The notes beneath the pieces were generated by a model. That model saw only the letters and a list, made by a program, of their open reading frames with translations, was not told the DNA's origin and ran no database searches. From NCBI GenBank assembly GCA_001875425.1, contig MIYU01000001.1, positions 62,001 to 126,000 on the forward strand: a DNA stretch of 64,000 nt, read 5' to 3'. The translations under genes were made by a program, and so were the position numbers. Every line of letters starts with the position of its first letter. Position 1 is the first letter of the stretch. Positions 54,940 to 64,000 of this stretch are shown piece after piece. Origin of the DNA: Marine Group III euryarchaeote CG-Bathy1. GTDB lineage: Archaea > Thermoplasmatota > Poseidoniia > MGIII > CG-Epi1.

Positions 54940-55802
54940 CCCTTATCGCCACCACCACGTGCACAAATATTCTCCTCGTTCGGCCACGCTCCTCCTCTAA
55001 GCATGTCGGTAGTGTACATTTTTGCCTCATATCCTATACTTTCCAAGTATTTTGTAATTCTATAATTTTGAGACGGTACTAAAATTCCAATCTTAGATCC
55101 TTGCTTTACACTACTAACTGCTTTGTCAAACAAACTCTGCCAATCTTTACATCCAGGTTCAATTATCCATGGTCCAATTTCATAATATCTTTCATCCCCT
55201 TTGGCCATAATATAACTCCGCACTTCTCCATTGTCTGATATCTTAGCCAATGCCATTTCCGGTACAGTTTTTTTAAATTCAGCAAGAAGTTTCTTTCTAT
55301 CTCCTCCAAACTGTCTTTCATCTATCTCTGTAACGCTTTCCCAGCATTCTTCAATCGGAATTATATCTTCAGATTCAAATACATCAAAAGGTTGCATACT
55401 ATTTTCATCCATTTTAAATTCAAAATATGTTGACATTCCAGCAGGAATAAAATCGAATTTTCGATAAAAAGAAGCAGCCGGCATCAATGAATGAACTTTG
55501 ATAGTTTCACATTTTTCTAATCTTTCTATTGATTTTTCAACTAATAATTTTCCAATTCCTGCAAGACGTTTTTTTTCTTTCACAACTACATTTCCAATAG
55601 TCCCTATCTTTCCAAAATCTAGGGCGGTCGAAATGCCGATTATTTCCCCCTCTTCCTTTGCCACTATACTTCCTCCAATCTTGTATAATCTTTCCCAATC
55701 TTCGGTTGTGTTGGACCAATTTTCTTTATCTGTTAGTTCAACGGCGTCTTGAATGTCCTTTTCATCCATCTCAGTTATTTCAATCAATTTCGACACCTTC
55801 AT
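54936..55802 (-). CDS. Two-domain GNAT acetyltransferase
   Basis: About 288 residues from the ATG at 55802 (MKVSKLIEITEMDEKD). The first half has a GNAT acetyl-CoA site (VVVKEKKRLAGIGKLLVEKSI); the second half resembles a degenerate GNAT repeat ending IGILVPSQNYRITKYLESIGY. The acceptor is unknown. The start lies inside the preceding small Cys-rich gene, so the two are probably translated together. It overlaps cysS by four bases. Confidence 0.8.
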   Translation of the reverse strand: MKVSKLIEITEMDEKDIQDAVELTDKENWSNTTEDWERLYKIGGSIVAKEEGEIIGISTALDFGKIGTIGNVVVKEKKRLAGIGKLLVEKSIERLEKCETIKVHSLMPAASFYRKFDFIPAGMSTYFEFKMDENSMQPFDVFESEDIIPIEECWESVTEIDERQFGGDRKKLLAEFKKTVPEMALAKISDNGEVRSYIMAKGDERYYEIGPWIIEPGCKDWQSLFDKAVSSVKQGSKIGILVPSQNYRITKYLESIGYEAKMYTTDMLRGGAWPNEENICARGGGDKG

Positions 55803-55923
55803 CGCAATCCATTTGTCCAAATGTTAGATATTTATCTTCCTCTCTTTTCAGTTTAAATCGACAACTTCCATATCCATAATCTTCTCCTCCATACCAATGT
55901 GGACAATCTTTGCATTTCAGCAT
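55780..55923 (-). CDS. Tiny Cys-rich protein (47 aa), not in ORF track
   Basis: My own translation: 47 residues, MLKCKDCPHWYGGEDYGYG, then SCRFKLKRE and a last cysteine in QMDCDEG. Four cysteines (CxxC plus two singles) suggest a metal site. The ATG at 55923 is in frame to TGA at 55780, and the gene overlaps the GNAT start by 23 bases. It may be the first gene of the GNAT-cysS-MBL operon. The family is not recognised. Confidence 0.6.
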   Translation of the reverse strand: MLKCKDCPHWYGGEDYGYGSCRFKLKREEDKYLTFGQMDCDEGVEID

Positions 55924-55968
55924 TAATCACTCTCAATGAACAAGATTAATGAAGATATGCATCAATGA

Positions 55969-55983
55969 AATATTATAATAATA
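55969..55983 (+). promoter_or_regulatory. AT-rich promoter of the M14 peptidase gene
   Basis: ATATTATAATAATAA about 20-34 bases before the ATG at 56003. Consistent with an archaeal TATA box and a short or absent leader. Confidence 0.35.
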
Positions 55984-56002
55984 AGCCCCTTATGCTGTCA
56001 AC

Positions 56003-58300
56003 ATGAATCAACTCTCATCTGTTGTGTTTGCATTTATGATGATTTTGACTTCTATGAGCACAGGCTCTATCGGTTTAGACGAGAGTATGAATAAAACCTC
56101 ATTTTCTAACAGCTTCACTTTTGATGGTAATGATACACTGAATCGAACTAACACATTCCCTTTCGATGTTCTTTTCGATGATTACCATGAATATTATGAA
56201 GTCGTTTCACAATTACAAGTATTCGCCAATGATTTTCCCGATATTGTTGAATTTTACACTCTTACAGATATAATCCCAGCTGGTCAAACTTGGCAAGGAA
56301 ATGAAGTCGTCGGCGTTAAGATATCTGACAATGTCGCCAATGAACCCGATTTTTATGACGATCCAAATGAAGAGACTTTCTTCATAGTCGGAAACCATCA
56401 TGCTAGAGAATGGATGACTGTTGTAACTCCTTTATATTTTATTTATTATTTAACGCATTTTTATGGAATGGAACCCACTGACAATGACGGTGATGGACTG
56501 ATTAATGAAGATCCTATTGATGGTATAGATAATGATGGCGATGGCGAACAAGGTGGCCGTGTCGATGAATCTGGACGAGCGTTATTCGATGGTATTGATA
56601 ATGATGGAGATGGAATCATAGATGAAGGCATCGATGAAGATCCGGATGAAGCACGAGTTACACATTTGGTAAATCATAGAGAGATATGGATTATTCCGAT
56701 TCTAAATCCAGACGGGTATCAATACGATCGTGAAGATCCAGATCGTTTCTGGCGTAAGAATATGCGCGATAACGATGAAGATGACAGATACGGTGGTGAG
56801 TGTGATGGCGTGGATCTTAATCGAAACTATCCCTTCGAATGGTCACATAATACACAGTTCACAGCCCTTATTGGAGATGATTTAGAACCTGAAGTTACGG
56901 TTGATGATGATAATATTTGCTCAGACGTTTATCACGGTCCACGAGATAACAATGATGATGATGGTGATTGTGAGCCAATAATTCCTGGCATTCAGTGCAA
57001 TATCGGCGATCAAAATTCAGGCGATATTACCCGAGTAGACGAAGATCCACCAGATGCACAACATACTGACGATGACGAAGATGGATTAATAGATGAAGAT
57101 CGTGAAGGTGGGTTCTCTGAACCAGAAACTCAAGTTATCGAATATTTAACATGGAGATTAGATATTTATCCTGATTTTCCACAAGATCAATATTTAGAAG
57201 ACTATCAGAATGGTATAGAACGAAACAATTGGCCAGATATGTTCACTCCAGAAAATCCACATGTTCGAACATATCGTACAGAAGCTCACGACATGAAACA
57301 CAACATCATGAACGCAGTTTCATACCATGCTTGTTCAAATCTTTACATTTGGCCATGGGGTTACAAGGATCAAGATCCACCTCATGAACTTTACATGGAA
57401 AACCAAGTAAAACCATTGATGAATCTAACGGGCTATGGTAACTGGAAAGATCAAGGAGGATACAAAGTCTCTGGCGATATCAATGATTATCAATATGGAA
57501 TGCAAGGCTCATTTTCATACACAGTCGAATTGAATAGTTGTGGCAGTCAAGGAGGTCTTCAAGGAGGGTTCCACGCAGATCCATTATTAATTCGACCAAC
57601 TGTACGAATGCATCTGTTGACTAATATGTATCTCTTGGACGAGTCTCCAGAAGCTAGAATTGGTCAGATGTTCCCTGATTATGGTGACATCAATGGTCCT
57701 GGTGTTCATTCACCTGATGACACAATGATGCCCGAATTAACTATCCTTTCTTCTAAAGGAGATCTTATCGGATTCCAATCAGATAGCGAAGTCGATTTTG
57801 GTGATTATTACGCAAATGACGATCTTCCAGTAAGAGTTCAAGTTGAAGATGCTCAATACATGTTACAAGATTCACTAGTTTTACATTACCGAACTGATGA
57901 AATGTCAGAAGGTACATGGAAGGAATTACCTATGCATTGCGTAGTGAATTGTGATACTAAGAATTATTCTGATTATAGTGATGGTTTCACTATACCAAGA
58001 AGAGATTCAGTTTTCAAAGCTTTAATACCTGCAACAGAAGATTCTACACATATTCAATTTTACGCAGTAGCTCAAGATTCTAGATTGGCTAACGATTTCG
58101 GTGGAGGTTTTGTGTTTACCGGATACGGAGAGCACGACCCTGTAGAAATTTTTGTAGACGATATTATCGGATTTGGTAACCCAGTTGTTGATGCCATAGC
58201 TGTCGGATTAATGATGATTGTAATGTATGGTATTGTTTGGGGAGGCCTCTACCACTTCATCGGCATTGCCGCAGCAGCTGATCGAAGGAAGGCACAGTGA
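56003..58300 (+). CDS. Secreted M14 zinc carboxypeptidase with calcium-loop insertions
   Basis: 765 residues with a signal peptide (VVFAFMMILTSMSTGSIG). The zinc site is GNHHAREWMT (HxxE) and a later NAVSYHACSN, and the catalytic Glu is in YTVELNSCG. Two Asp/Asn-rich segments are inserted in the catalytic domain: one of about 65 residues after HxxE with DNDGDG units, and one around EDPPDAQHTDDDEDG. Such loops bind calcium in thrombospondin-3-like and dockerin-like proteins. A C-terminal beta region and a membrane helix (AIAVGLMMIVMYGIVWGGLYHF) anchor it. It should trim C-terminal residues from peptides outside the cell. It overlaps the NSS gene. Confidence 0.88.
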   Translation: MNQLSSVVFAFMMILTSMSTGSIGLDESMNKTSFSNSFTFDGNDTLNRTNTFPFDVLFDDYHEYYEVVSQLQVFANDFPDIVEFYTLTDIIPAGQTWQGNEVVGVKISDNVANEPDFYDDPNEETFFIVGNHHAREWMTVVTPLYFIYYLTHFYGMEPTDNDGDGLINEDPIDGIDNDGDGEQGGRVDESGRALFDGIDNDGDGIIDEGIDEDPDEARVTHLVNHREIWIIPILNPDGYQYDREDPDRFWRKNMRDNDEDDRYGGECDGVDLNRNYPFEWSHNTQFTALIGDDLEPEVTVDDDNICSDVYHGPRDNNDDDGDCEPIIPGIQCNIGDQNSGDITRVDEDPPDAQHTDDDEDGLIDEDREGGFSEPETQVIEYLTWRLDIYPDFPQDQYLEDYQNGIERNNWPDMFTPENPHVRTYRTEAHDMKHNIMNAVSYHACSNLYIWPWGYKDQDPPHELYMENQVKPLMNLTGYGNWKDQGGYKVSGDINDYQYGMQGSFSYTVELNSCGSQGGLQGGFHADPLLIRPTVRMHLLTNMYLLDESPEARIGQMFPDYGDINGPGVHSPDDTMMPELTILSSKGDLIGFQSDSEVDFGDYYANDDLPVRVQVEDAQYMLQDSLVLHYRTDEMSEGTWKELPMHCVVNCDTKNYSDYSDGFTIPRRDSVFKALIPATEDSTHIQFYAVAQDSRLANDFGGGFVFTGYGEHDPVEIFVDDIIGFGNPVVDAIAVGLMMIVMYGIVWGGLYHFIGIAAAADRRKAQ

Positions 58301-59844
58301 GTGAAGAAGAACAGGGCGAGGTCTTTTCCTCGCGTCTCGGCTTAGTTTTAGCCGCTATAGGTGCAGCTGTCGGTACAGGTAATATTTGGCGTTTCCCAAG
58401 GGAAGCAGCGGCCAATGGAGGGGGTTCTTTCATGATTGGCTGGTTACTATTTCTATTTTTATGGTCAATTCCATTATTGATGGCAGAGTTTGCAATTGGT
58501 AAGAAAACCCGTCTCGGAACAGTAGGTGCATTACGAGATATGGGGGGTCGACGTTTCACATGGATGGGTATGTGGATGGTGTTTGTTTCAACAGCAGTCG
58601 CTTTCTATTATGCAGTTGTAATGGGATGGACTATTCGTTATTTCTGGGTTGCGTTCTCAGGAGAAATAAGTACTGCTACTGACACTGCCGCTACTGAGGC
58701 ATTATGGAATGATTTCATAGGTAATCCACTCGAAGTTATCATGTACCAACTAATCGCAGTTACAGCTGCAGGTACTGTGGTTTATTTCGGTATTAAAGGA
58801 ATCGAAACTGCCAATAAAATCTTACTTCCTACTTTAGTTTTCTTTCTCGTTCTGACATTAATTTATCCATTCTACCTCGATGCAGGTGCCGCTTCTCAGG
58901 GATTACGTTTTCTATTCATTCCACAACCTGAATATTTATTGAAAAGTGAAACTTGGATTCGTGCTTTGACACAGAGCGCTTGGTCAACATCAGCAGGGTT
59001 CGGTACTGCCATTACATATGCAGTTGCCATGCGTAAAAAGGAGGATGTTTCCTTGAACGCATTACTTACAGGTCTAGGCAACAATAGCGTTTCATTAATT
59101 GCCGGTGTAGCAGTTTTAGGTACTGTTTTTGCACTTTCTGAAACAACTGCTGACGGTCTAGCTGCTGTTGAGTCGGGTTCTTCAGGATTAACATTCATTC
59201 ATCTTACTGCGCTGTTCGCTACAGCTGGAGGAGCTGGTCGTTTTATTGGAGCAATTTTCTTTCTTTCTATGTCTTTTGCAGCTTTAACTTCTTTGGTTTC
59301 TAGTATAGAGGTGGCATCCCGTAATTTCATGGATGCGGGCTGGGAAAGGCACGAAATTGTAAAGTATGTCACAGTCGCAGTCGCATTCGCAGGCCTGCCC
59401 GCGGCGGCAAGTCTACATTTTCTAGACAATCAGGATTTTGTTTGGGGAACTGGTCTTTTAGTTTCAGGTCTTTTTGTTGCATTCGTAGTTATTCAATACG
59501 GTGCTTCTGATTTCCGCAAGGAGTTCATCAATCATGAATATAGCGATCTTTATATCGGTAAATGGTGGGATTTCATAATTCGATATATCTTTCCACTCGA
59601 ATTCATTGTCGTCTTTAGTTCCTTTTTGATTGAAAAATGGGGTCAGTCAGGTCCATCTCCGATAGATGGTATAGATATCGGAAAATTCACTATATTGTCT
59701 TTACTCATTCAATGGGGTGCTGTGATTTCTCTTATGCTTTATTTTAACAATAAAATAGCAGCAGATATCAAATCAGGCCCTATGTCAATTCAAGAAGATC
59801 CTCCCATATCTAAGGAAAAAATATTAGAAGCAGAAGAAGTCTAG
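58297..59844 (+). CDS. NSS-family sodium-dependent amino acid symporter
   Basis: 515 residues with about 11-12 membrane helices. The family opening is LGLVLAAIGAAVGTGNIWRFPREAAANGGG, covering the unwound TM1 and sodium sites. Other conserved parts are WRYF-like WTIRYFWV, GIKGIETANKILLP and LTQSAWSTSAGFGTAITYA (TM6/7 region). It imports amino acids or related solutes with sodium. The GTG start lies in GTGA overlapping the TGA of the M14 peptidase, so the pair is translationally coupled: peptidase outside, uptake through the membrane. Confidence 0.93.
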   Translation: MSEEEQGEVFSSRLGLVLAAIGAAVGTGNIWRFPREAAANGGGSFMIGWLLFLFLWSIPLLMAEFAIGKKTRLGTVGALRDMGGRRFTWMGMWMVFVSTAVAFYYAVVMGWTIRYFWVAFSGEISTATDTAATEALWNDFIGNPLEVIMYQLIAVTAAGTVVYFGIKGIETANKILLPTLVFFLVLTLIYPFYLDAGAASQGLRFLFIPQPEYLLKSETWIRALTQSAWSTSAGFGTAITYAVAMRKKEDVSLNALLTGLGNNSVSLIAGVAVLGTVFALSETTADGLAAVESGSSGLTFIHLTALFATAGGAGRFIGAIFFLSMSFAALTSLVSSIEVASRNFMDAGWERHEIVKYVTVAVAFAGLPAAASLHFLDNQDFVWGTGLLVSGLFVAFVVIQYGASDFRKEFINHEYSDLYIGKWWDFIIRYIFPLEFIVVFSSFLIEKWGQSGPSPIDGIDIGKFTILSLLIQWGAVISLMLYFNNKIAADIKSGPMSIQEDPPISKEKILEAEEV

Positions 59845-59845
59845 T

Positions 59846-61963
59846 TTATCTTCTCAGAATCGTAGTTCCACATTTACCACAGAATTTCTGTCCAGGTTTT
59901 AGAGTTGAATTACATGAATTACAAGTTTTTTCTGCGTTATCATTTTTCGTCGTTTGACCGCAACTTCCACAGAATTTTTGCTCCCCACTTAGTTGATTAC
60001 CACAGTTAGAACAATTATTGGAAGTTAAATATTGCGAACGCCTTGATTTTCTTAATCTAAATCCACATTTACCACAAATTCTAAAATTCGAAGGAACTCT
60101 AGCATTACAATTCTCACAAACAATAGAAAAAGCATCAAATTTGTACACTTCTTCAGATATAGGTACTTCATCAGCTATCACTGTAGCTCCTACTCCTGAT
60201 ACGAACAAATCTCTCGATTCAAATTCTCCACTATCTGTAACTTCGACTATGTCTTGTTTGTCAATAGAATATGATTTTCCTTTAAATGATCTATACATTA
60301 ATTCAATAGTTAAGGGAATGAGTCCCTTCGATTTTGGATATAATTCAATTTCTAAATCTAATTCTTCTCCAGATTCCAAAATATCAATTATAGTCGTTCC
60401 TCTTATTACAAAATCATCTGAAAAATTCACGGATATTTCTTGAGCTACTGCATTTCCTAAATTAGCTAACTTAAATTCAATTTTATTCCACACTTCTGGT
60501 TTTATGGCCTCTTTCGTTTTCGCCTTTATTACTAAATCTGGACGAGCCCCTTTAACAGTTGATTTAACAGCCCTCAATGCATCATCAGCTTTTATTTTAG
60601 CTTCTGAAAACCTTCTCTTATTTAATAAAACTCGAGCTTCTTTTATATTTTTAATTGCTGCTGAAACGCCCACCCCTTCTCTTCGCGCATTCTTTATTTT
60701 AATTTTTATAGTTTCTATATGTGTTCTAACTTGAGCACCTTCATCTTCTACATTTCTAGCTATTTTTTCAGCTTTCTTTGAAAATTCTACACATTCATTA
60801 TATTTCCCTTCTTTAAACGCTATTTTAGCTTTCTTTAAAAACACCAAAGGTTCTTCTATATTCAATTTCATTTTACGTGCTGTCTTCAGAACACTTTTAG
60901 CAGACTCCAAAGCATCTGCACCTTTCATTATTTTTACAGATTCTAATGCATTTATGTTAATCAATTCCAAAGCTCTAACTGCTGCATTACGTACAAGATC
61001 GTCTCCATCATTTTTTAATCGATCCAAACCAGGTATACACTCCTTTACTAATTCAACATTATCTTCTCCAATCTCTCCAATTAATTTGGCCGCTTCTTCT
61101 CGGATTTCCCATCGTTGACTCTTCAACTCTTTCGATAATCTAGGAATTGCCTTTCTCAATGAGGATGGGTTTGTTTTAGCTATTTCAGCACCAACTTTCA
61201 TCAATTCTATTTTAGCATTTCCGTTGTAATTAAGTGAATTTTTAATTATAAGTGATATTTTTATCCCAACTTTCTCTTCATTTCCTTTGGTTAATATTAT
61301 CAAAGTATTCGAAACTTCTGAATATATTTGTTCATTTTCAGATTCAAATAACGATGAAATATCTTTAATTAAATTCGAAGTCAATTTTGGTTTCTTTTTT
61401 GAAATAATATTAATAATTCTTAAACTATTCTTCATTACATTTTCATTTTTATTTGCTATAGTCTTTCTCAATATTTGTAACGTCTTTCTCGGATTTACTT
61501 TCGATAGAGCTGTAAAAATCACACCATATTTTTTTGTACTTTCATCATCATATAGTGTCATAGATTTTATTATATTTGAAATATATTTTTCTATTTCCTT
61601 TGGATTTTTCTTCGATGCTTTAGCAACAAGTTCTAGGGCCGCCTCTCTACTTTGAGTATGTTTATCTGTAGACAAAGAAGCAATATCTTTCATATATCTA
61701 TCAAAAGATTCAGAGTCTCTATCAAATAATTCAGATAGTAAAGTTAAGCATTGATGCCTTACTAATGGTGAACTATCAACTGTAAACTGTAAAATATCTT
61801 CTAAATATGATGCAACTAATGAATCAATAACTAAATCGGATAATTCCTGTAAAATTTCTATTTTTCTCTCGGGAACTTCCGAAACAAATTCTTCCAAACA
61901 TCGTTCTATATGAGGTGCGTAACGAGCTTTTCTGATACGACTTCCAAAACCTCCTACTACCAT
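59846..61963 (-). CDS. HEAT-repeat protein with CARDB-like domain and three zinc ribbons
   Basis: 705 residues. HEAT repeats run over residues 15-340 (YLEDILQFTVDSSPLVRHQC; SQRWEIREEAAKLIGEIGED). An alpha-helical TPR/FAT-like region follows (AFKEGKYNECVEFSKKAEK), then a CARDB-type beta domain (KIEFKLANLGNAVAQEISV), then three double-CxxC zinc ribbons (CGKCGFRLR; CSNCGNQLSGEQKFCGSCG; CNSCNSTLKPGQKFCGKCG). It is a multi-domain scaffold with no catalytic motif. The HEAT part resembles the 352-residue protein at 13591. Function unknown. Confidence 0.75.
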   Translation of the reverse strand: MVVGGFGSRIRKARYAPHIERCLEEFVSEVPERKIEILQELSDLVIDSLVASYLEDILQFTVDSSPLVRHQCLTLLSELFDRDSESFDRYMKDIASLSTDKHTQSREAALELVAKASKKNPKEIEKYISNIIKSMTLYDDESTKKYGVIFTALSKVNPRKTLQILRKTIANKNENVMKNSLRIINIISKKKPKLTSNLIKDISSLFESENEQIYSEVSNTLIILTKGNEEKVGIKISLIIKNSLNYNGNAKIELMKVGAEIAKTNPSSLRKAIPRLSKELKSQRWEIREEAAKLIGEIGEDNVELVKECIPGLDRLKNDGDDLVRNAAVRALELININALESVKIMKGADALESAKSVLKTARKMKLNIEEPLVFLKKAKIAFKEGKYNECVEFSKKAEKIARNVEDEGAQVRTHIETIKIKIKNARREGVGVSAAIKNIKEARVLLNKRRFSEAKIKADDALRAVKSTVKGARPDLVIKAKTKEAIKPEVWNKIEFKLANLGNAVAQEISVNFSDDFVIRGTTIIDILESGEELDLEIELYPKSKGLIPLTIELMYRSFKGKSYSIDKQDIVEVTDSGEFESRDLFVSGVGATVIADEVPISEEVYKFDAFSIVCENCNARVPSNFRICGKCGFRLRKSRRSQYLTSNNCSNCGNQLSGEQKFCGSCGQTTKNDNAEKTCNSCNSTLKPGQKFCGKCGTTILRR

Positions 61964-62019
61964 CTAATCGTATAGGTTTCACTTCAAGGGGTTTTTATAG
62001 TTAGTGATGCACTCTTATT

Positions 62020-63882
62020 TCATTTTTCATCATCTTCTACAACTTCATAATCTGCATCGACTACATTAGAATCTTTTTCAGTCTTATCTTCAGTTTTATC
62101 ATCTTTATTTTCCTCTTTTTGAGCTTCTTCAGCAGCTTGTTGATATATCATTTGACCGATAGCCTGTGTAGCTTCTTGATATTTTTCGACAGCTTTCTTC
62201 AAAGATTCTATATCATCAGTTTTTAGTTGTTCTTCTAATTCCTTCTTTGCATCTTCAACATTATTTTTCGTGTCCTCATCGACTTTATCTCCAAGTTCTT
62301 TCAATGCTTTATCTGTTGCATATATCAGAGTTTCACCCTGATTTCTAAGCTCTATCATCTCTCTTAATCTTTTATCTTCTTCTGCATATTTTTCAGCTTC
62401 TTCAATCTTTTCATTAATCTCATTTTCCGTTAAAGTCGATTTTGCAGTTATATCAATTTTCTGTTCATTTCCAGTACCTAAATCTTTTGCAGATACATGC
62501 AATATTCCATTAGTGTCTATATCAAAAGTTACTTCAATTTGAGGTATTCCACGGGGCGCAGGTGCGATTCCAACAAGTTGAAACCTTCCTAATGTTACAT
62601 TATCACTCGCGTTAGTTCTTTCACCTTGTAATACATGTATTTCAACAGCGGGTTGATTATCTGCTGCCGTTGAAAATATTTGTGATTTATTCTTAGGTAT
62701 TGTTGTATTTCGTTCAATCAAAGGTGTGGAAACACTACCAAGAGTTTCAATACCTAGTGTTAAAGGAGTAACATCTAGTAGTAACACATCTTTGACATCT
62801 CCAGCTAAAACTCCTCCTTGAAGTGCAGCACCCATAGCCACACTTTGCATAGGATCAATTCCTCTTTCAGCCTTTTTACCTATAATTTTCTCAAATCTCT
62901 CTCTAACAGATGGCATCCTTGTTGGACCGCCTACTAAAATTACATTATCAATCTCAGAATTTTTAATTTTAGCATCTTTAATAACACGTTTTATGGGGGC
63001 TTCACATTTCTTTAATACTGGATCAATAAGCTCTTCTAATTTAGCTCTCGTTAATTTTATTTCCAAATGTTTTGGTCCGGTTGAATCTTGCCAAAGATAA
63101 GGTAGATTGATCGTTGTTTCAAGTGCATTTGTTAAATCAATTTTCGCCTTTTCTCCAGCATCTCGAACTCTTTGTAAAGCACCAGAATCACTATTCAAAT
63201 CAATTCCATTTTCTTTCTTAAACGATTCAACTAGGTAGTCAATAATGGTTTGATCCATATCTGCCCCACCTAATTTAGTGTCTCCACTTGTCGCCAAAAC
63301 TTCAAAAATATCTTCACCTATATCCATCACAGTTACATCGAAGGTACCGCCTCCTAAATCTAAAACAATAACTTTACTTTCTTCTTTATTATCTAGACCA
63401 TATGCTAACGCTGCTGCCGTTGGCTCATTTATTATTCTTTCAACTTCTAAGCCAGCAATCTTTCCAGCATCTTTTGTTGCTTGTCTTTGATTATCATTAA
63501 AGTATGCAGGAACAGTAATAACTGCTTTTTTTATTTCCGTACCAAGATAAGCTTCTGCATCACCCTTTATTTTTTGTAATATAAACGCTGAAATTTCTTC
63601 TGGTGAATATTCATCTTTACCTATCTTTATTCTTTCCGAAGTTCCCATTTTTCTTTTTACATGTATAACGGTTTTATCCGGATTCAAAACAGCTTGATTT
63701 TTAGCTGCATTTCCAACTAACCTTTCTCCTTTTTCTGTGAACGCAACAACAGAAGGGAACATTTTCCCTCCAAACATAGATCCTTCCGCTGAAGGTATTA
63801 TCGTTGGGCGTCCTCCTTCAAGATACGCTGCTTCTGAATTCGTTGTTCCTAAATCTATTCCTAATATGTGTTCTTTACTCAT
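62020..63882 (-). CDS. dnaK: Chaperone DnaK (Hsp70)
   Basis: 620 residues from the ATG at 63882 ([16 protein letters not shown]); the track's earlier ATG has no spacing from the upstream AAGGAA motif. Motifs: [29 protein letters not shown] and [14 protein letters not shown] in the ATPase, then the substrate domain ([12 protein letters not shown]) and an acidic lid tail ending YEVVEDDEK. Bacterial-type Hsp70 is common in mesophilic Euryarchaeota. It follows grpE by one base; no dnaJ is visible downstream. Confidence 0.97.
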   Translation of the reverse strand: MSKEHILGIDLGTTNSEAAYLEGGRPTIIPSAEGSMFGGKMFPSVVAFTEKGERLVGNAAKNQAVLNPDKTVIHVKRKMGTSERIKIGKDEYSPEEISAFILQKIKGDAEAYLGTEIKKAVITVPAYFNDNQRQATKDAGKIAGLEVERIINEPTAAALAYGLDNKEESKVIVLDLGGGTFDVTVMDIGEDIFEVLATSGDTKLGGADMDQTIIDYLVESFKKENGIDLNSDSGALQRVRDAGEKAKIDLTNALETTINLPYLWQDSTGPKHLEIKLTRAKLEELIDPVLKKCEAPIKRVIKDAKIKNSEIDNVILVGGPTRMPSVRERFEKIIGKKAERGIDPMQSVAMGAALQGGVLAGDVKDVLLLDVTPLTLGIETLGSVSTPLIERNTTIPKNKSQIFSTAADNQPAVEIHVLQGERTNASDNVTLGRFQLVGIAPAPRGIPQIEVTFDIDTNGILHVSAKDLGTGNEQKIDITAKSTLTENEINEKIEEAEKYAEEDKRLREMIELRNQGETLIYATDKALKELGDKVDEDTKNNVEDAKKELEEQLKTDDIESLKKAVEKYQEATQAIGQMIYQQAAEEAQKEENKDDKTEDKTEKDSNVVDADYEVVEDDEK

Positions 63883-63883
63883 T

Positions 63884-64000
63884 TTATTCATTCCTTTCTT
63901 TTCGTTTTGATACTATAACCTTTGCAGTTCTAAGCACTTCTCCATCTAGAAGATATCCTTCTCTTATAATTTCAACAATTTTTTCTGATTCCCACTCATC
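63884..64000 (-). CDS. grpE: Nucleotide exchange factor GrpE (C-terminus only)
   Basis: My own translation gives 38 residues up to [23 protein letters not shown] with a final SKRKERNE. This is the beta-domain end of GrpE, which speeds ADP release from DnaK. The gene begins beyond the window and runs into dnaK one base later. Confidence 0.88.
   Translation of the reverse strand, partial: DEWESEKIVEIIREGYLLDGEVLRTAKVIVSKRKERNE

Noticed and set aside
63884-63891. DnaK start at the first ATG (63891)
   Set aside because: The AAGGAA motif sits directly against that ATG, leaving no spacing; the second ATG, one base after the grpE stop, has the correct spacing.
1-64000. CRISPR arrays, IS elements, prophage or integrase genes
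   Set aside because: No regularly spaced repeats, transposase motifs or phage structural genes were seen. The only local sign of insertion is the methyltransferase between direct repeats.

Overview
The window looks like chromosomal DNA from an AT-rich planktonic euryarchaeon of the Thermoplasmata side, most like Marine Group II/III (Poseidoniales-type). This is an inference from gene content, not from a marker-gene search. Archaeal genes include aIF2-beta, topoisomerase VI subunit B, archaeal-type GluRS and AlaRS, GatD, TrmY, the KEOPS subunit Cgi121, a Dph6-like ligase, DUF357, and secreted proteins with PGF-CTERM-like tails. Bacterial-type genes sit beside them: gyrB, topoisomerase III, DnaK/GrpE, SUF, a bleomycin-hydrolase-type C1 peptidase, an NSS symporter and a GNAT protein. 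Many starts are GTG or TTG, and several genes have a TATA-like box only 24-27 bp before the start codon, suggesting leaderless mRNAs. No CRISPR array, IS element, phage module or rRNA was seen.

Layout. 1-6.2 kb (minus): an rrf2-sufB-sufC-sufD-sufS-(methyltransferase)-sufU operon with start/stop overlaps throughout. A perfect 23-bp palindrome lies in the rrf2 promoter, and a methyltransferase gene flanked by 13-bp direct repeats is wedged between sufS and sufU. 6.3-7.4 kb (plus): nadA, an Fe-S enzyme, diverges from it. 7.4-10.5 kb (minus): three tandem paralogous secreted PGF-CTERM-like proteins. 10.6-17.7 kb: DUF357, a small winged-helix-like protein, M29 aminopeptidase and GatD, then a HEAT protein/RlmE/Dph6-like/glutaminase operon, a coiled-coil HhH protein and Cgi121. 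17.7-20.1 kb: an aquaporin with an unusual second NPA box and two envelope proteins. 20.2-28.1 kb: GluRS, GyrB, an aminotransferase, a UbiA prenyltransferase, a TraB-like protein, aIF2-beta and a GT2 glycosyltransferase. 28.2-34.4 kb: a 971-aa receiver/PEP-synthase-like ATP-grasp fusion, a PKD lipoprotein, tRNA-Gly, and a large secreted protein with cytoplasmic zinc ribbons. 34.5-46.2 kb: a TatD-like hydrolase, an Lhr-family helicase (1796 aa), tRNA-Thr, Top6B, topoisomerase III and a CoA-binding protein. 46.2-55.9 kb: AlaRS, TrmY, the C1B peptidase, two related metallo-beta-lactamase hydrolases, thymidylate kinase, a short CysRS, a GNAT protein and two tiny Cys-rich proteins absent from the ORF track. 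56-59.8 kb: a secreted M14 carboxypeptidase overlapping an NSS-family symporter. 59.8-64 kb: a HEAT/CARDB/zinc-ribbon protein and grpE-dnaK (grpE partial).

The genes suggest a heterotroph that breaks down peptides (M14, M29 and C1B peptidases plus an amino-acid-type symporter), has a substantial anchored surface proteome, and has Fe-S assembly and NAD biosynthesis next to each other. No intergenic stretch exceeds about 300 bases. The items most worth following up are the methyltransferase insertion in the suf operon, the rrf2 palindrome, the receiver/ATP-grasp fusion and the three-gene PGF-CTERM family.
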